DNA of 64,000 nucleotides from Streptomyces flavochromogenes (GTDB lineage: Bacteria; Actinomycetota; Actinomycetes; Streptomycetales; Streptomycetaceae): assembly GCF_000717595.1 (NCBI RefSeq), contig NZ_JNZO01000008.1, positions 124,001 to 188,000 on the forward strand, given 5' to 3'. This document shows positions 8,336 to 17,055 of the stretch, piece after piece; position 1 is the first letter of the stretch, and every line of letters begins with the position of its first letter. The notes under the pieces were generated by a model. That model was not told the DNA's origin. It was given only the letters and a program-made list of their open reading frames with translations, and made no database searches. A program made the position numbers and the translations under genes.

Positions 8336-10150
8336 TCAGAACGGCAGGCTCGCCTTGAGGGGGTTGGGGAACGGGGGAGTCATCGAGATGAAGGCCGGCG
8401 CGTTGACCACGGCCTCGGTGAGAGCCGTGACCTTGAACTTCGTCCCGGCCTTGATGTTCACACCGAGCCCCGCGTCGAGCGTGATCCGCCCTGTCGCCGA
8501 GAGCGTCAGATCCGCCCCCGACTCGACCTTCACCCCCTTCGCCCCCGTGATGGTGACCGTCCCGTCGCTGTCGATCGTCAGGGTGGTGCGGGCCTCGTTG
8601 AGTTCCACGCTCAGGCCCCCCTTCGCGGTGCGCAGCCGGATGCCGTGCGAGGCACGCGTCCGGCCGCCCTCCTCGCGCAGTTCCACGGTGTGACCGGTAC
8701 GGGAGGTCAGGGCGCGCCACTGGACCCGCCCGCTGGTCGGATCGACGGGCGGCACCCGGTCGGTGGCCGGGGTGTGCTTGTCGACGCCGTTGTACAACCC
8801 GGCCAGGACATAGGGGTGTTCGAGGGAACCCCGGTCGAAGGCGCACAGCACCTCGTCGTCCACCTCGGGGAGCATCAGACCGCCGCCCCCGCGTCCGCCG
8901 AGTTGGGCCACCCGGCACCAGCCGCTCTCGTACGTCGCCGACAGCCACGGGAAGCGCAGTCTGACCCGGCCGAGCGAGAGCGGGTCCTTGGTGTTGGTGA
9001 CCAGCGCGACAGCGACACCGGGCATCGGCGGGGCCGCCTCCCCGCCGCCGGAGGCCGTCCCGTACAGCGAACGGAACTGACGCCCGGACACGGTCAGCCA
9101 TGTGGCGAACTGCCGTCCGGAGGCGAAGACATGCCGTACCCCGGTCGCGGTGTACCGCCCCTCGAAGGGGAAACCCGCGCCCTTCACGGCCACCGGCTGC
9201 CCCGGCTTCAGCGCCGGATTGCCGGTCACGGCCACCTCAAGCTCCGCGAAAGAACCGGTGACGTCGTCGGCGAGCGCCGCCGCCGCCTGGGTCACCTCCG
9301 ACTGCGTGGTGAACGGCGTGTCCGTCGCGGCCAGTTCGGCCGGCCCGAACGGAGCGGAGAGCTGCGCCGGGGTGATGTCCGAGACGATCTCCTTGCTCGC
9401 GACCGCGGGCGTCGGGGAGGACAGGGCCTGCTTGGTGCGGGGATCCCAGCCCCGCACGTCGACCTTCCCGACCTGCCCGGCGGCGGTCACGGACACCCGG
9501 CTCTGCAGCGTGTTGCTGCCGAAGTCCAGGACGTACGGGCTGGCCGCCGCCGGCGTGGTGTCGGCGGGCGCCGAGGAGGCCGGGGGCAGCGCGGCGAACA
9601 CGATCCGGCCCGCCGTGTCGAGCGACAGCCGGACGTCGTTCTCGCGTGCGAGCCGGGAGAGGAAGTCCCAGTCGGTGATGTTGGGCTGGGTGGCCAGCTC
9701 GTACACCGTCGGCGTCGCGTCGACCTTGCCGAGAGGGATCCGGTTGAGCCCGGCGAGCTTCCGGACGATGTCGGAGGCCGTCATGTTCGGATAGCCCTCG
9801 ACGCGCCGGCTCCGCAGCAGACGGTGCCCGGGATCGTAGCCGCGCACGATCAGGTACCGGCCGTGACCGGGCGCCGCGTCCACCTCGACGGCCGTGACCT
9901 CGCCCGTGAGCATGGGCTCCCCGAGCCTGCCGTCGGTGAACGGGGACAGCACCGCCATCGCGCCGACCTTGAGGAACGGGAACTTCGTGGTGAGGGTGCC
10001 GTCCTTGTCGCTGAACGTCAGCTGGAACGCGGACGGGACGTTGACGCTCGCGTCCACCCAGCCCTCGGTGAGGCGGACCGCGAGCGGGTCCGGCAGTGGC
10101 GTGCCGTCGAGCTGCACGTGGAGGACGGTGGTGAAGGTCTTCTCGCTCAT
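8336..10150 (-). CDS. VgrG-like spike/hub protein (Afp8 type)
   Basis: A 604-residue spike protein. The N-terminal 350 residues match the phage late-control D/VgrG hub fold: DWDFLSRLARENDVRLSLD, then GRYTATGVRHVFASGRQF. The OB-fold and start of the needle follow: DPLSLGRVRLRFPWL, GGGGLMLPEVDDEVLCAFD, EHPYVLAGLYNG. The C-terminal 110 residues have the alternating D/T/V pattern of a triple-stranded beta helix (ADLTLSATGRITLDAGLGVN). No toxin domain is fused to the tip. The start codon overlaps the stop of the LysM protein gene (ATGA). By family it is a trimer at the tip of the inner tube that pierces the target membrane. Confidence 0.93.
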   Translation of the reverse strand: MSEKTFTTVLHVQLDGTPLPDPLAVRLTEGWVDASVNVPSAFQLTFSDKDGTLTTKFPFLKVGAMAVLSPFTDGRLGEPMLTGEVTAVEVDAAPGHGRYLIVRGYDPGHRLLRSRRVEGYPNMTASDIVRKLAGLNRIPLGKVDATPTVYELATQPNITDWDFLSRLARENDVRLSLDTAGRIVFAALPPASSAPADTTPAAASPYVLDFGSNTLQSRVSVTAAGQVGKVDVRGWDPRTKQALSSPTPAVASKEIVSDITPAQLSAPFGPAELAATDTPFTTQSEVTQAAAALADDVTGSFAELEVAVTGNPALKPGQPVAVKGAGFPFEGRYTATGVRHVFASGRQFATWLTVSGRQFRSLYGTASGGGEAAPPMPGVAVALVTNTKDPLSLGRVRLRFPWLSATYESGWCRVAQLGGRGGGGLMLPEVDDEVLCAFDRGSLEHPYVLAGLYNGVDKHTPATDRVPPVDPTSGRVQWRALTSRTGHTVELREEGGRTRASHGIRLRTAKGGLSVELNEARTTLTIDSDGTVTITGAKGVKVESGADLTLSATGRITLDAGLGVNIKAGTKFKVTALTEAVVNAPAFISMTPPFPNPLKASLPF

Positions 10151-10887
10151 GAGGCGCCCTCGGTCTCCGGCGTTTCGGTGGTGGACGGGAGCAGCAGTTC
10201 GGTTCCGGGGCGCAGCCGCATCGGGTCGTCGATGCGGTTCGCCTCCGCGATGACCCGCCAGCGGGTCGCGTCGCCGTACTCGCGCCAGGCGAGGGAGGCG
10301 AGAGAGTCACCGGCGACCGTGCGGTGCACCCGGCGGGCCGAGAGCGCGCCGGACGTCGGGTTCTGCTTCTTGGTCGCGCTGGAGACCTCGGTGAGGGAGA
10401 GCGAACACGTCGCACGGATCGGGATCCCGCTGGGGCTGAAGAGGGTGTACGTCGCCGACACGGAGGTCACGTACGCGACGAACTGCACCGTCGAGAACGA
10501 CCCCCAGGAGAACCGCACCCACGGGGGCGACGGAGCCTTCGCCGCGATGCTCTGCTGGGTCACCTCGCAACAGGACAGCAGCAACTCCACCTGCTGCTGC
10601 ACGTCGTTCGACGACGGGTCGCCCGAGCGGTCCAGGAAGACCTCCAGCTGAAGCTGGGCCGGCTCGCTGCCGGTGAACTTGGGCGGCGCACCCCGGTCGT
10701 ACGCGACGGCCTGCTCGGTGAACCAGTGCGCGGAACGGCTCAGTTGGAGCTGATCCGGATTGAACTCGAACTTCACCTCGCCGAGCTTCGCGCCGTACGA
10801 ACTCGACAGATCGGTCGGTGGCTGGTGGATGGCGAGCGAGGCGCGGGAGAGGCCGCTGGCCGTCAACCCGGCGAAGAACGGGGCCAT
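10147..10887 (-). CDS. CIS tube-associated LysM protein (Afp7/gp53-like)
   Basis: A 246-residue protein. Its first 170 residues carry the N-terminal domain of CIS tube proteins that join tube to hub (KFEFNPDQLQLSRSAHW, then LQLEVFLDRSGD). The last 60 residues form a LysM domain (RTVAGDSLASLAWREYGD, then ANRIDDPMRLRPGTELLLP). The ATG at 10887 lies one base after the stop of the tube gene, and the long open frame upstream of it on this strand is noise. By family the protein sits between the spike trimer and the tube hexamers; LysM is used structurally here and not for cell-wall attachment. Its stop overlaps the spike start. Confidence 0.9.
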   Translation of the reverse strand: MAPFFAGLTASGLSRASLAIHQPPTDLSSSYGAKLGEVKFEFNPDQLQLSRSAHWFTEQAVAYDRGAPPKFTGSEPAQLQLEVFLDRSGDPSSNDVQQQVELLLSCCEVTQQSIAAKAPSPPWVRFSWGSFSTVQFVAYVTSVSATYTLFSPSGIPIRATCSLSLTEVSSATKKQNPTSGALSARRVHRTVAGDSLASLAWREYGDATRWRVIAEANRIDDPMRLRPGTELLLPSTTETPETEGAS

Positions 10888-10888
10888 C

Positions 10889-11326
10889 TCAGGCGCCTCC
10901 CGCGTCGGTGAACCCGTGGTGCGCGATCTCCAGGGTCTCCGTCGCCACGGCCGGACTCGCCGGGTCGAGGGTCGGACCCGTCCAGCGCACCGGCAGTACC
11001 TCGACCAGACCCCACTGCGCCACGATCGACCCGTCCGCACGGAGCGCCGCGATCTGCGCGGTCGGACGGGTGATGCCCGTGGCCAGCGACGAGATCCAGG
11101 CGGCGACGTTCGCGGTCTCGGGGGTGAGAGGGCGGGTGAGCCGGATGGTGGAGAAGGTGACACGGGTGGGCAGCTGCCAGACGAAGCCGTTGTTGCCCCC
11201 CTCCCGGCGCTGCTCCACCTCGACCTCGGAGGAGAGACCGTCACAGCTGTTGAACACGCCGAGGTCCTCGCCGTCGATGGTGAGCTTGAAGAAGACGGTG
11301 GATGCGGGGTCCGGCTGCTGGGGCAT
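10889..11326 (-). CDS. Inner tube protein, second paralog (gp19-like)
   Basis: A 145-residue phage tail tube protein (T4 gp19/Afp5-type fold). Family marks are FFKLTIDGEDLGVFNSCDGL at the N-terminus, VEVEQRREGGNNGFVWQLP in the middle and ETLEIAHHGFTDAGG at the end. It differs clearly from the other tube gene at 14913-15356. Contractile systems often carry one main tube protein and one adaptor that starts the tube on the hub. The position immediately before the LysM and spike genes suggests this one is the adaptor. A 66-base gap separates it from the VQR-rich gene. Only a weak ribosome site precedes the ATG. Confidence 0.88.
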   Translation of the reverse strand: MPQQPDPASTVFFKLTIDGEDLGVFNSCDGLSSEVEVEQRREGGNNGFVWQLPTRVTFSTIRLTRPLTPETANVAAWISSLATGITRPTAQIAALRADGSIVAQWGLVEVLPVRWTGPTLDPASPAVATETLEIAHHGFTDAGGA

Positions 11327-11392
11327 GGTGACGGGTCTCTCGGATCGGCGCGGTCAGCGGTGGATGGCGTGGTGGTGAGAACGGGATTCCGG

Positions 11393-14305
11393 TCAGCGGC
11401 CGTGGTCGCGGAGGCGGCCCACCCGCTCGCGGTCGGCACGGAGCTCGGCCCGGAGGAGCCGCGAGAGGGGGGTGACGAGACGACGGGCCAACTCGTCGAG
11501 ATGGGTGGGTGATTCGGGGTCGGCGGCGCCCGGTGCGGCGGAGCGCTGCACGGAGGCCGTGGGCGGAGCCGGGGCGGTCCGGGTGACCGTCGTGGCGGCG
11601 CGCGGCGCGTGTGCGGCAGGGGCTGGGGCGGGGGCGGCCGAGGTCCGCTGGAGCGGGGCGGGCGTGACCACGGGGACGACCGGCTCGGGGGCGGGCGCCG
11701 TGGCCGGGGTCGCCCCGGCGGCGGTCTGCCGCTGGACCACCGGCCGTGCGACGGGCCGTGCGGCGGACGGCCGGGCCAGGGGGACGACCGGACGGGGAGA
11801 GCTCTGGGGTGCGGCCGTGGCGCCGAGGGGCGGAGTGGCCGGAGCGCGCTGAACGGTCGGGGCGGGGGCGGGGGCGGCGGCCGGCGTGAAGAGGGGAACG
11901 GCGAGGGGCGTCGCGGGCACGCCCGCGGGCTGCTGGGGACCAGGCGCGGCGGAGGGAGCCGAGGTGCTGGACCTGGACGGAGCGGTCGCGCTGTTCGGCA
12001 GACTCGGGGCGAGCGGCCGGGCGGTGGCGAGCGGACGGGCGGTCCGCCGCTGCACCGTGGGCGCGGTGGCACGGGGGAGGTCGGTGACGGTGACGACGGG
12101 CGGCTGCGCGGGAGTGGGAGTCGGCGTGGTGACGGGGGTGCGCGGGGCGGTGGGCACCATGGACGCGGGGGAGTCGACAGGGGTCTCAGGTCCCGGTGCG
12201 GCCGTGGCGCGCTGGACCGGGGGAGGAGTCGACGGCCCGGTGGGCAGGTTCGCGAGGGGGGTCGTGGGGACGGCCGGCGCCTGGTGCTGGTGCTGGTTCG
12301 CGGTCGACCGCTGCACGGGCGCGGACTCGGCCGACGTGGGGAGGGGGGAGGCCGAGGTCGGGACGGGAGAGGCCGGCGTCGGGGCGGGGGCGGTCACCCG
12401 CGCGGGCACCTGCGGTCCGACGGGTCCGACCGGCCCGACGGGACGGGGGGCGGGTGTGACGGGGCTGCCGGGCGCAGGCGAGGCCGTCTTGGCCGGGGCA
12501 GACGTCGACGATGGTGCGGACGCGCGCGAGATCGGCGCGCCGATCGGAGACCTTCGCGACGTGGGGTTCGCAGGCGACACCGGCGCGTCGGCGGTGGCGC
12601 GCTGAACGGGGGCACCGAGTCCGGGCCTGGTCGGGGGAGTCTGCGGGGTGGCCGGCGTCCCGGGGGTGGGGGCGGGTGCCCGTGCGACGAGGGGCGTCGG
12701 AGCGGTCGGGCCCGCCTGGGACTTCGGTGAGGCGGCCCGTGCGGGCGCGGCTGCAGTAGTGGGCCCGGTGGCCGCCGGGGAGGCGGTCGTCGCGGGACGT
12801 GCCGGCGCGGTCGAAGGCGCGGGGGCGGAGGTGACGGGTGTCCGGGCCGCTGGGGCCGACGGCGTCACGGGGGGCGCGGGGGAGACGGACCTGGCGACGG
12901 TTCGGGCCACCGGAGGTGCGGGAGTCTCCGGGGCGGACGGGGCGGACGGGGCGGACGGGGCGGACGGGGCGGACGGGGTCGACGGGGCCAAAGGCATCGC
13001 GGCGGCTGCCGCGGAAGAGGAACGTGCGACGCTTCGGGCCACCGGGGCCACCGGGGCCACCGGGGCCACCGGGGCGGCCGGAGTCTCCGGCCGCGTCGGC
13101 GCGGAGGGTCCGTGCTTCGGTCCCTGCGCCACGGGCCCGGCGGGCGCGACGGCATCGGCCTTCTGTGCCGGAGCCGTAGGACCGGAGGGTGCAGGTTCCG
13201 GTGCCGACGCCCGCCGTGTCGAAGGGCTCGCCTGAGGTGCCGGCGCCGCCAGCGGGGGCGTCGAGCCCGTCGTGTTCCAGTCGCCGCCCGGTGCGCGCCG
13301 CGAGCGGCGTACGGGAGGGCGGCGCTGCACCGGGGTGCCGGGTGTGAGGCCGGGAGTCCCGGGCCCGCCGGGGGATGCGGGACCCGGGACGTTCTGGGGC
13401 CGACCGGCAGCCGAGGGCTCCGGTGCGGCGATGTCGGGCGCATCCGTGGGACGCGCCCCGTTCTCCGGCGTAGGGGCAGAGGTCGCTGTCCGCTGGACCG
13501 GCGCCGTGCCGTGCCCGGCTCCCTCCATCAGGCGCGCGGCACCGGCCGGAGCCAGGTGCCGTGGCGGCTGGACGGGCCGTGCCGAGACCAGTGGCGACCG
13601 CCGAACGGGCGCGGGCTGTACGGTCCTCGGCCGTGTGGGACGGTCGGACGGTTGCGTGATCCCGGCCTCACCGACCGTGTGCGCGGACGCCGGAGCAACC
13701 CGGTCGTCCGCCCTGCTGGAGGCCACGGCGGCACGCTGGACGGCGGCAGGCGCCGAGCGAGGCGAACCCGAAGCCGCACCCGAAGCCGCGCGCGAGTCCG
13801 CGCCCGTGTCTCCGGCCTCGCGCGCCGCGCCGCCACCCCGTACCGGAGCGGTCGTGGCCTCCCCCCGTACGGGACGAGGCGTCGGCGCGGGTCGACCGAC
13901 CGGCGGCGTCGCGGGCGCACGCTGTACGTCCGGAGCCGCCGCACCCGCCACCGGCAACCGCAGCCCCGGCAGCTCCGTCCCCTCGGAGCGCCCCGCCGAC
14001 TCCCGCTCGACGGGCAGAGGCACCGCCCGCACCGCGTCGAGCATGACGCCGCCCGGTGCGTCCGGGACCGCTCCGTGGCCGAGGTCGCTCTGGAAGGAGG
14101 GGTTCCAGTGGGTCGCGAGCGACGCGGAGAAGCCGTACTCCGCGACGGTCTTCGGACCCCCGGCCAGTACCCGCTGCACGGGCGGCAGCGCCCGCCACGC
14201 GTCGCCGGACGCCGCCGGCGCGACGGACGCCGAGCTCTCCTCGCGCACACCGGACTCCTCGCCGCGCGCGTTCCGCGTCCGCGCCGTCCGCCACTTCTCG
14301 AACAT
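11393..14305 (-). CDS. Giant disordered Ala/Pro/Thr-rich CIS protein with repeated VQR motifs
   Basis: A 970-residue protein in the centre of the CIS operon, between DUF6760 and the second tube gene. The ATG at 14305 follows GGAGGGG. Only the two ends look folded. The N-terminus has MFEKWRTARTRN and VAEYGFSASLATHWNPSFQ, and the C-terminus is a charged helix (HLDELARRLVTPLSRLLRA). Between them are about 800 residues of Pro, Ala, Thr and Ser with 12 VQR and one LQR, usually as PVQRATA- or VQRAPA-like copies. Two in-frame minisatellites encode SAP and APV runs. I know no enzyme like it. Position and length would suit a scaffold, a flexible tether or a length determinant, but a tape measure is normally helical, and this is not. 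The gene is real by operon position and codon bias. Confidence 0.8.
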   Translation of the reverse strand: MFEKWRTARTRNARGEESGVREESSASVAPAASGDAWRALPPVQRVLAGGPKTVAEYGFSASLATHWNPSFQSDLGHGAVPDAPGGVMLDAVRAVPLPVERESAGRSEGTELPGLRLPVAGAAAPDVQRAPATPPVGRPAPTPRPVRGEATTAPVRGGGAAREAGDTGADSRAASGAASGSPRSAPAAVQRAAVASSRADDRVAPASAHTVGEAGITQPSDRPTRPRTVQPAPVRRSPLVSARPVQPPRHLAPAGAARLMEGAGHGTAPVQRTATSAPTPENGARPTDAPDIAAPEPSAAGRPQNVPGPASPGGPGTPGLTPGTPVQRRPPVRRSRRAPGGDWNTTGSTPPLAAPAPQASPSTRRASAPEPAPSGPTAPAQKADAVAPAGPVAQGPKHGPSAPTRPETPAAPVAPVAPVAPVARSVARSSSAAAAAMPLAPSTPSAPSAPSAPSAPSAPETPAPPVARTVARSVSPAPPVTPSAPAARTPVTSAPAPSTAPARPATTASPAATGPTTAAAPARAASPKSQAGPTAPTPLVARAPAPTPGTPATPQTPPTRPGLGAPVQRATADAPVSPANPTSRRSPIGAPISRASAPSSTSAPAKTASPAPGSPVTPAPRPVGPVGPVGPQVPARVTAPAPTPASPVPTSASPLPTSAESAPVQRSTANQHQHQAPAVPTTPLANLPTGPSTPPPVQRATAAPGPETPVDSPASMVPTAPRTPVTTPTPTPAQPPVVTVTDLPRATAPTVQRRTARPLATARPLAPSLPNSATAPSRSSTSAPSAAPGPQQPAGVPATPLAVPLFTPAAAPAPAPTVQRAPATPPLGATAAPQSSPRPVVPLARPSAARPVARPVVQRQTAAGATPATAPAPEPVVPVVTPAPLQRTSAAPAPAPAAHAPRAATTVTRTAPAPPTASVQRSAAPGAADPESPTHLDELARRLVTPLSRLLRAELRADRERVGRLRDHGR
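12930..12983. repeat. In-frame 9-bp minisatellite (GGGGCGGAC)
   Basis: Five perfect tandem copies of GGGGCGGAC and a sixth with one change (GGGGTCGAC), inside the VQR-rich CIS gene. On the coding strand the unit encodes Ser-Ala-Pro. Because the unit is a multiple of three, slippage would lengthen or shorten the protein without breaking the frame. Confidence 0.95.
13036..13080. repeat. In-frame 9-bp minisatellite (GGGCCACCG)
   Basis: Four perfect tandem copies of GGGCCACCG and a fifth diverged copy, about 50 bases from the other minisatellite in the same gene. The unit encodes Ala-Pro-Val on the minus strand. It differs in sequence from the first array, so the two arose separately. Confidence 0.95.
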
Positions 14306-14344
14306 CCCCACAGTCCCCTCCAACCTCCCTTCCCTGTCCTGTCG

Positions 14345-14497
14345 TCACGCTTGCGACCGCTCCACCAGCGACGCCACCTGGGCCACGTACCTCCGCCGGT
14401 CCGCGTGTTCCAGATCGAGGATGTCGTCCATGCCCCAGTGGAAGTGGAAGGCGAGGTACGCGGTCTCCTCCTCGATCCGGTCGGCCGCGTACGTCAC
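14345..14497 (-). CDS. DUF6760 small CIS protein
   Basis: A 50-residue protein. Translation starts at GTG 14497, which overlaps the stop of the upstream baseplate gene (GTGA). The open frame extends further upstream, but that part is the neighbouring gene in another frame. The sequence VTYAADRIEEETAYLAFHFH then WGMDDILDLEHADRRRYV matches the short DUF6760 proteins that follow the T4-type baseplate gene in actinobacterial CIS loci. It resembles the small helical chaperone-like proteins found near tape-measure genes of tailed phages, a comparison by position only. Automatic annotation can easily miss it because of its size. Confidence 0.8.
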   Translation of the reverse strand: MTYAADRIEEETAYLAFHFHWGMDDILDLEHADRRRYVAQVASLVERSQA

Positions 14498-14913
14498 GAT
14501 TCCCCCAGGCGGCTCCCGGCCAGCTCGACCTCGAAGGACTCCTCGCAATGCGGGCACGCCACGGCGGCCCGGGTATGGCCCTCCGCGTTGATCTGCCGGT
14601 AGAAGTCCTGGAGGAACGCCAGGTCGGAGGCGAACATGTTCTCCACCGTCCCGTCGTGGACCGACGGGAGCGTGCCGAGCCGGGTGATGACCCGGCCGAG
14701 CAGCACCACGGACAGGTACGCCGGGTTCTCGCGGACCCGGATGTCGCGCAGCGGCAGCAGCTCGTCCCGGGCCGTGGCCAGCCGCATCGCACCGTTGCGG
14801 TGCACGGTGCCCGCCTCGTCGACGAACCCGCGCGGCAGCTCGAACTCGAACTCCGTGCGGAGCGGCTCCTGTGGGCGGCCCTGCTGCGTGCCCGCCGATC
14901 CCTCGCGTCGCAT
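14494..14913 (-). CDS. T4-type baseplate/tail assembly protein
   Basis: A 139-residue protein of the T4 baseplate protein family (PF12322-like): RTEFEFELPRGFVDEAGTVH, then ATARDELLPL, then NPAYLSVVLLGRVITRLGTL and LAFLQDFYRQIN. The C-terminus adds a CPHC pair followed by EESFEVEL. This looks like half of a zinc knuckle and is seen in CIS members of the family. The start overlaps the tube stop (TGATG) and the stop overlaps the DUF6760 start, so three genes are translationally coupled. Its likely role is in baseplate assembly rather than as a main structural part. Confidence 0.85.
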   Translation of the reverse strand: MRREGSAGTQQGRPQEPLRTEFEFELPRGFVDEAGTVHRNGAMRLATARDELLPLRDIRVRENPAYLSVVLLGRVITRLGTLPSVHDGTVENMFASDLAFLQDFYRQINAEGHTRAAVACPHCEESFEVELAGSRLGES

Positions 14914-15356
14914 CAGCCGAGCGTCAGCTCTTCGAAGGTGATGGTGACCTGCTCGGTGAGGGCAGCGGCGTCGCCGGCCTTCGTCGCGCTCAACTCCACC
15001 TTGGTGCACCAGGCGTTGCGCAGGTTGTACCGCTTGACCTCGGTGAGCTGGTAGTCCAGGAAGATGATGGACGCGTCCTTGCGGGCCGCGCCCATGTCGC
15101 CGGCGATGGACGACGTGATCCACTCGGTGAACGCGGCGGACTGGGTGGCCCCACGGGTCACCGTGCACGAACCGGCCTTCTTCACACCGGGGAGCTTCTT
15201 GATGATCGGCTTGCCGTCCGCCGAGACCTGCTGGAACTCGATGACGTCCTGCTCCATCGAGAGGCCGCTGATCTCCTGCAGGGTCTCGACCATGACGCCG
15301 TCGATCTGCAGGCCGAAATTGTGGGTGGTGAGGGCGTCACCGGTGTCGAGGGACAT
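14913..15356 (-). CDS. Inner tube protein, main paralog (Afp1-like)
   Basis: A 147-residue tail tube protein of the gp19/Afp1 family. It shows HNFGLQIDGVMVETLQEISG, then KLPGVKKAGSCTVTRG, then AFTEWITSS and the C-terminal KVELSATKAGDAAALTEQVT. Its place directly after the sheath gene, with a good ribosome site (CAGGAG), fits the abundant tube subunit that stacks as hexamers through the particle. It is the first of three genes joined by stop-start overlaps. Confidence 0.93.
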   Translation of the reverse strand: MSLDTGDALTTHNFGLQIDGVMVETLQEISGLSMEQDVIEFQQVSADGKPIIKKLPGVKKAGSCTVTRGATQSAAFTEWITSSIAGDMGAARKDASIIFLDYQLTEVKRYNLRNAWCTKVELSATKAGDAAALTEQVTITFEELTLG

Positions 15357-15462
15357 GGGGGTTCACTCCTGTTTCAAGGGGCGGATCCGGGCGCGGCAGG
15401 CGCACCGGCCCGGGGCCGGAAGGGCGGGGCGACGAGCGGGATCGAGGGCGAGGAGGGGAGGA

Positions 15463-17055
15463 CTACTCCTCCAGCTCGCCCCCGCCGCCCTGGATCTGCG
15501 CGAGCCGGAAGACCACGAACTCGGCCGGCTTCACCGGGGCGATGCCGATCTCGCAGACCACACGGCCGAGGTCGACCGACTCCGGCGGGTTGGTCTCCGC
15601 GTCGCACTTCACGTAGAAGGCGTCCTCGGCGCGCTGGCCGAACAGCGCGCCCTGGCGCCACTCGTTGACGAGGAAGGCCGAGATGTTGCGGCGGATCCGG
15701 GCCCACAGCGACGGGTCGTTGGGCTCGAAGACGACCCACTGCGTTCCGACGAGGATCGACTCCTCGAGGTAGTTGAAGTAGCGGCGGACGTTCAGGTACC
15801 GCCACGCCGGGTCGGAGGCCAGCGTCCGCGCGCCCCACACCCGGATGCCGCGGCCCGGGAAGGCGCGGATGCAGTTCACGCCGATCGGGTTGAGCAGGTC
15901 CTGCTCGCCGCGGGTGATCTGGAGCTCCAGGTCGACCGCGCCGCGCACGATCTCGTTGGCGGGGGCCTTGTGGACACCGCGCTCGGCGTCGTTGCGCGCC
16001 CAGACGCCGGCCATGTGTCCGGACGGCGGAACCACCCGGGTCTGGCCGCTCGCCGGGTCGAAGGCCTTGATCCACGGGTAGTAGAGGGCCGCGTACGGCG
16101 AGTCGTAACCGGCGATCTCCTGCCGCCACTTGCGGATGTCGCGGGCGTTCAGCGACGGCGGCGGGTCGAGGATCGCCATCCGGTCGCCCATCAGCTCGCA
16201 GTGCGCGATGAGACCGATCTGGACGGCCTTGACCTGCTCCAGGTCGATGAGTCCCTGCTGGTAGGCGGCCATCAGGTCGGGCACGGCGACCATGTTGATC
16301 TCGTCGTAGGCCTCCAGGCCGCCGAAGCCGGTGCGGTCGGCGGAGTCGCCGATGAACTGCCCGGACTCCAGGGCGGCGGCGACGTCGGCGCCCGCGTCGA
16401 CGGCCTGAGCCGGCGTCCGCGCGGGCGGGGCGAGCGTCACGGACTGCGCGTCGGGCCTGGCGAGCTGCCCGCCGGCCGCGGCCTCCTCCAGGAGGATCGT
16501 CTTGGAACGCTGCTTGACCTGTGCGACCACGTAGTTGCGGGCGCTCTTCTTGGCGGAGGCGTCGAAGCTCTCGACGACCTTCTCGCCGTCCTTGACGACC
16601 AGCTTGAAGCGCTCGGCCTCGCCTTCGACGTCCTGCACCTCGACGGTGAGCGCCCCGCCGGCCTCGGAGCCGGCCGTGATCGCGGCGACCTTGAAGCTGC
16701 CGAGCGCGACGGCCTCACCGGCGACGAGCTGCGGCGCGGCGGCGGGCGACGCGTCGGCCGATCCGAGGGCGCGGGTGGCGCCCTGCGCGTCGCCACCGCC
16801 GACGCGCACCACGTACGCGGCGGTGCCGCCGTTGTTGAAGAACCCGTATACGGAGTGGGCGAGGTAGTACCCGTCCGTGAAGTCACCGAACGACGCTACG
16901 TACTGAGACCAGTTGGTGACGAGCACGGGCTCGTTGAGCGGACCGGCGGGCGCGAGCCCGACGAACGCGGCGACAGAGGTTCCGAGGCCCTCGATGGGAC
17001 GGGAGCCGCTGGCGACTTCCTCGACGTAGACGCCGGGGGACAGGTACGTGGGCAT
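15463..17055 (-). CDS. Contractile sheath protein (Afp2-4 type)
   Basis: A 530-residue sheath subunit and the first gene of the long CIS operon. The ATG at 17055 begins PTYLSPGVYVEEVASGSRPI, the signature N-terminal arm that links neighbouring subunits. The core contains SVAAFVGLAPAGP and FNNGGTAAYVVRV, and the C-terminal domain contains GYDSPYAALYYPWIK, then AGVWARNDAERGVHKAPAN and the RRYFNYLEESI segment. The end, VVFRLAQIQGGGGELEE, is the C-terminal arm used in sheath meshing. Both arms are intact, so the sheath should be able to contract. Long open frames extending upstream of 17055 are noise. Confidence 0.96.
   Translation of the reverse strand: MPTYLSPGVYVEEVASGSRPIEGLGTSVAAFVGLAPAGPLNEPVLVTNWSQYVASFGDFTDGYYLAHSVYGFFNNGGTAAYVVRVGGGDAQGATRALGSADASPAAAPQLVAGEAVALGSFKVAAITAGSEAGGALTVEVQDVEGEAERFKLVVKDGEKVVESFDASAKKSARNYVVAQVKQRSKTILLEEAAAGGQLARPDAQSVTLAPPARTPAQAVDAGADVAAALESGQFIGDSADRTGFGGLEAYDEINMVAVPDLMAAYQQGLIDLEQVKAVQIGLIAHCELMGDRMAILDPPPSLNARDIRKWRQEIAGYDSPYAALYYPWIKAFDPASGQTRVVPPSGHMAGVWARNDAERGVHKAPANEIVRGAVDLELQITRGEQDLLNPIGVNCIRAFPGRGIRVWGARTLASDPAWRYLNVRRYFNYLEESILVGTQWVVFEPNDPSLWARIRRNISAFLVNEWRQGALFGQRAEDAFYVKCDAETNPPESVDLGRVVCEIGIAPVKPAEFVVFRLAQIQGGGGELEE

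Noticed and set aside
11472..12730. Long rightward open frames opposite the VQR-rich gene
   Set aside because: They are Gly/Arg-rich mirrors of the Pro/Ala-rich coding strand, lack family motifs and ribosome sites, and lie inside a conserved CIS operon gene.
12930..13080. Short regular repeats that could suggest a CRISPR-like array
   Set aside because: The units are 9 bp in tandem with no unique spacers and are in-frame with a coding region; no cas genes are present.
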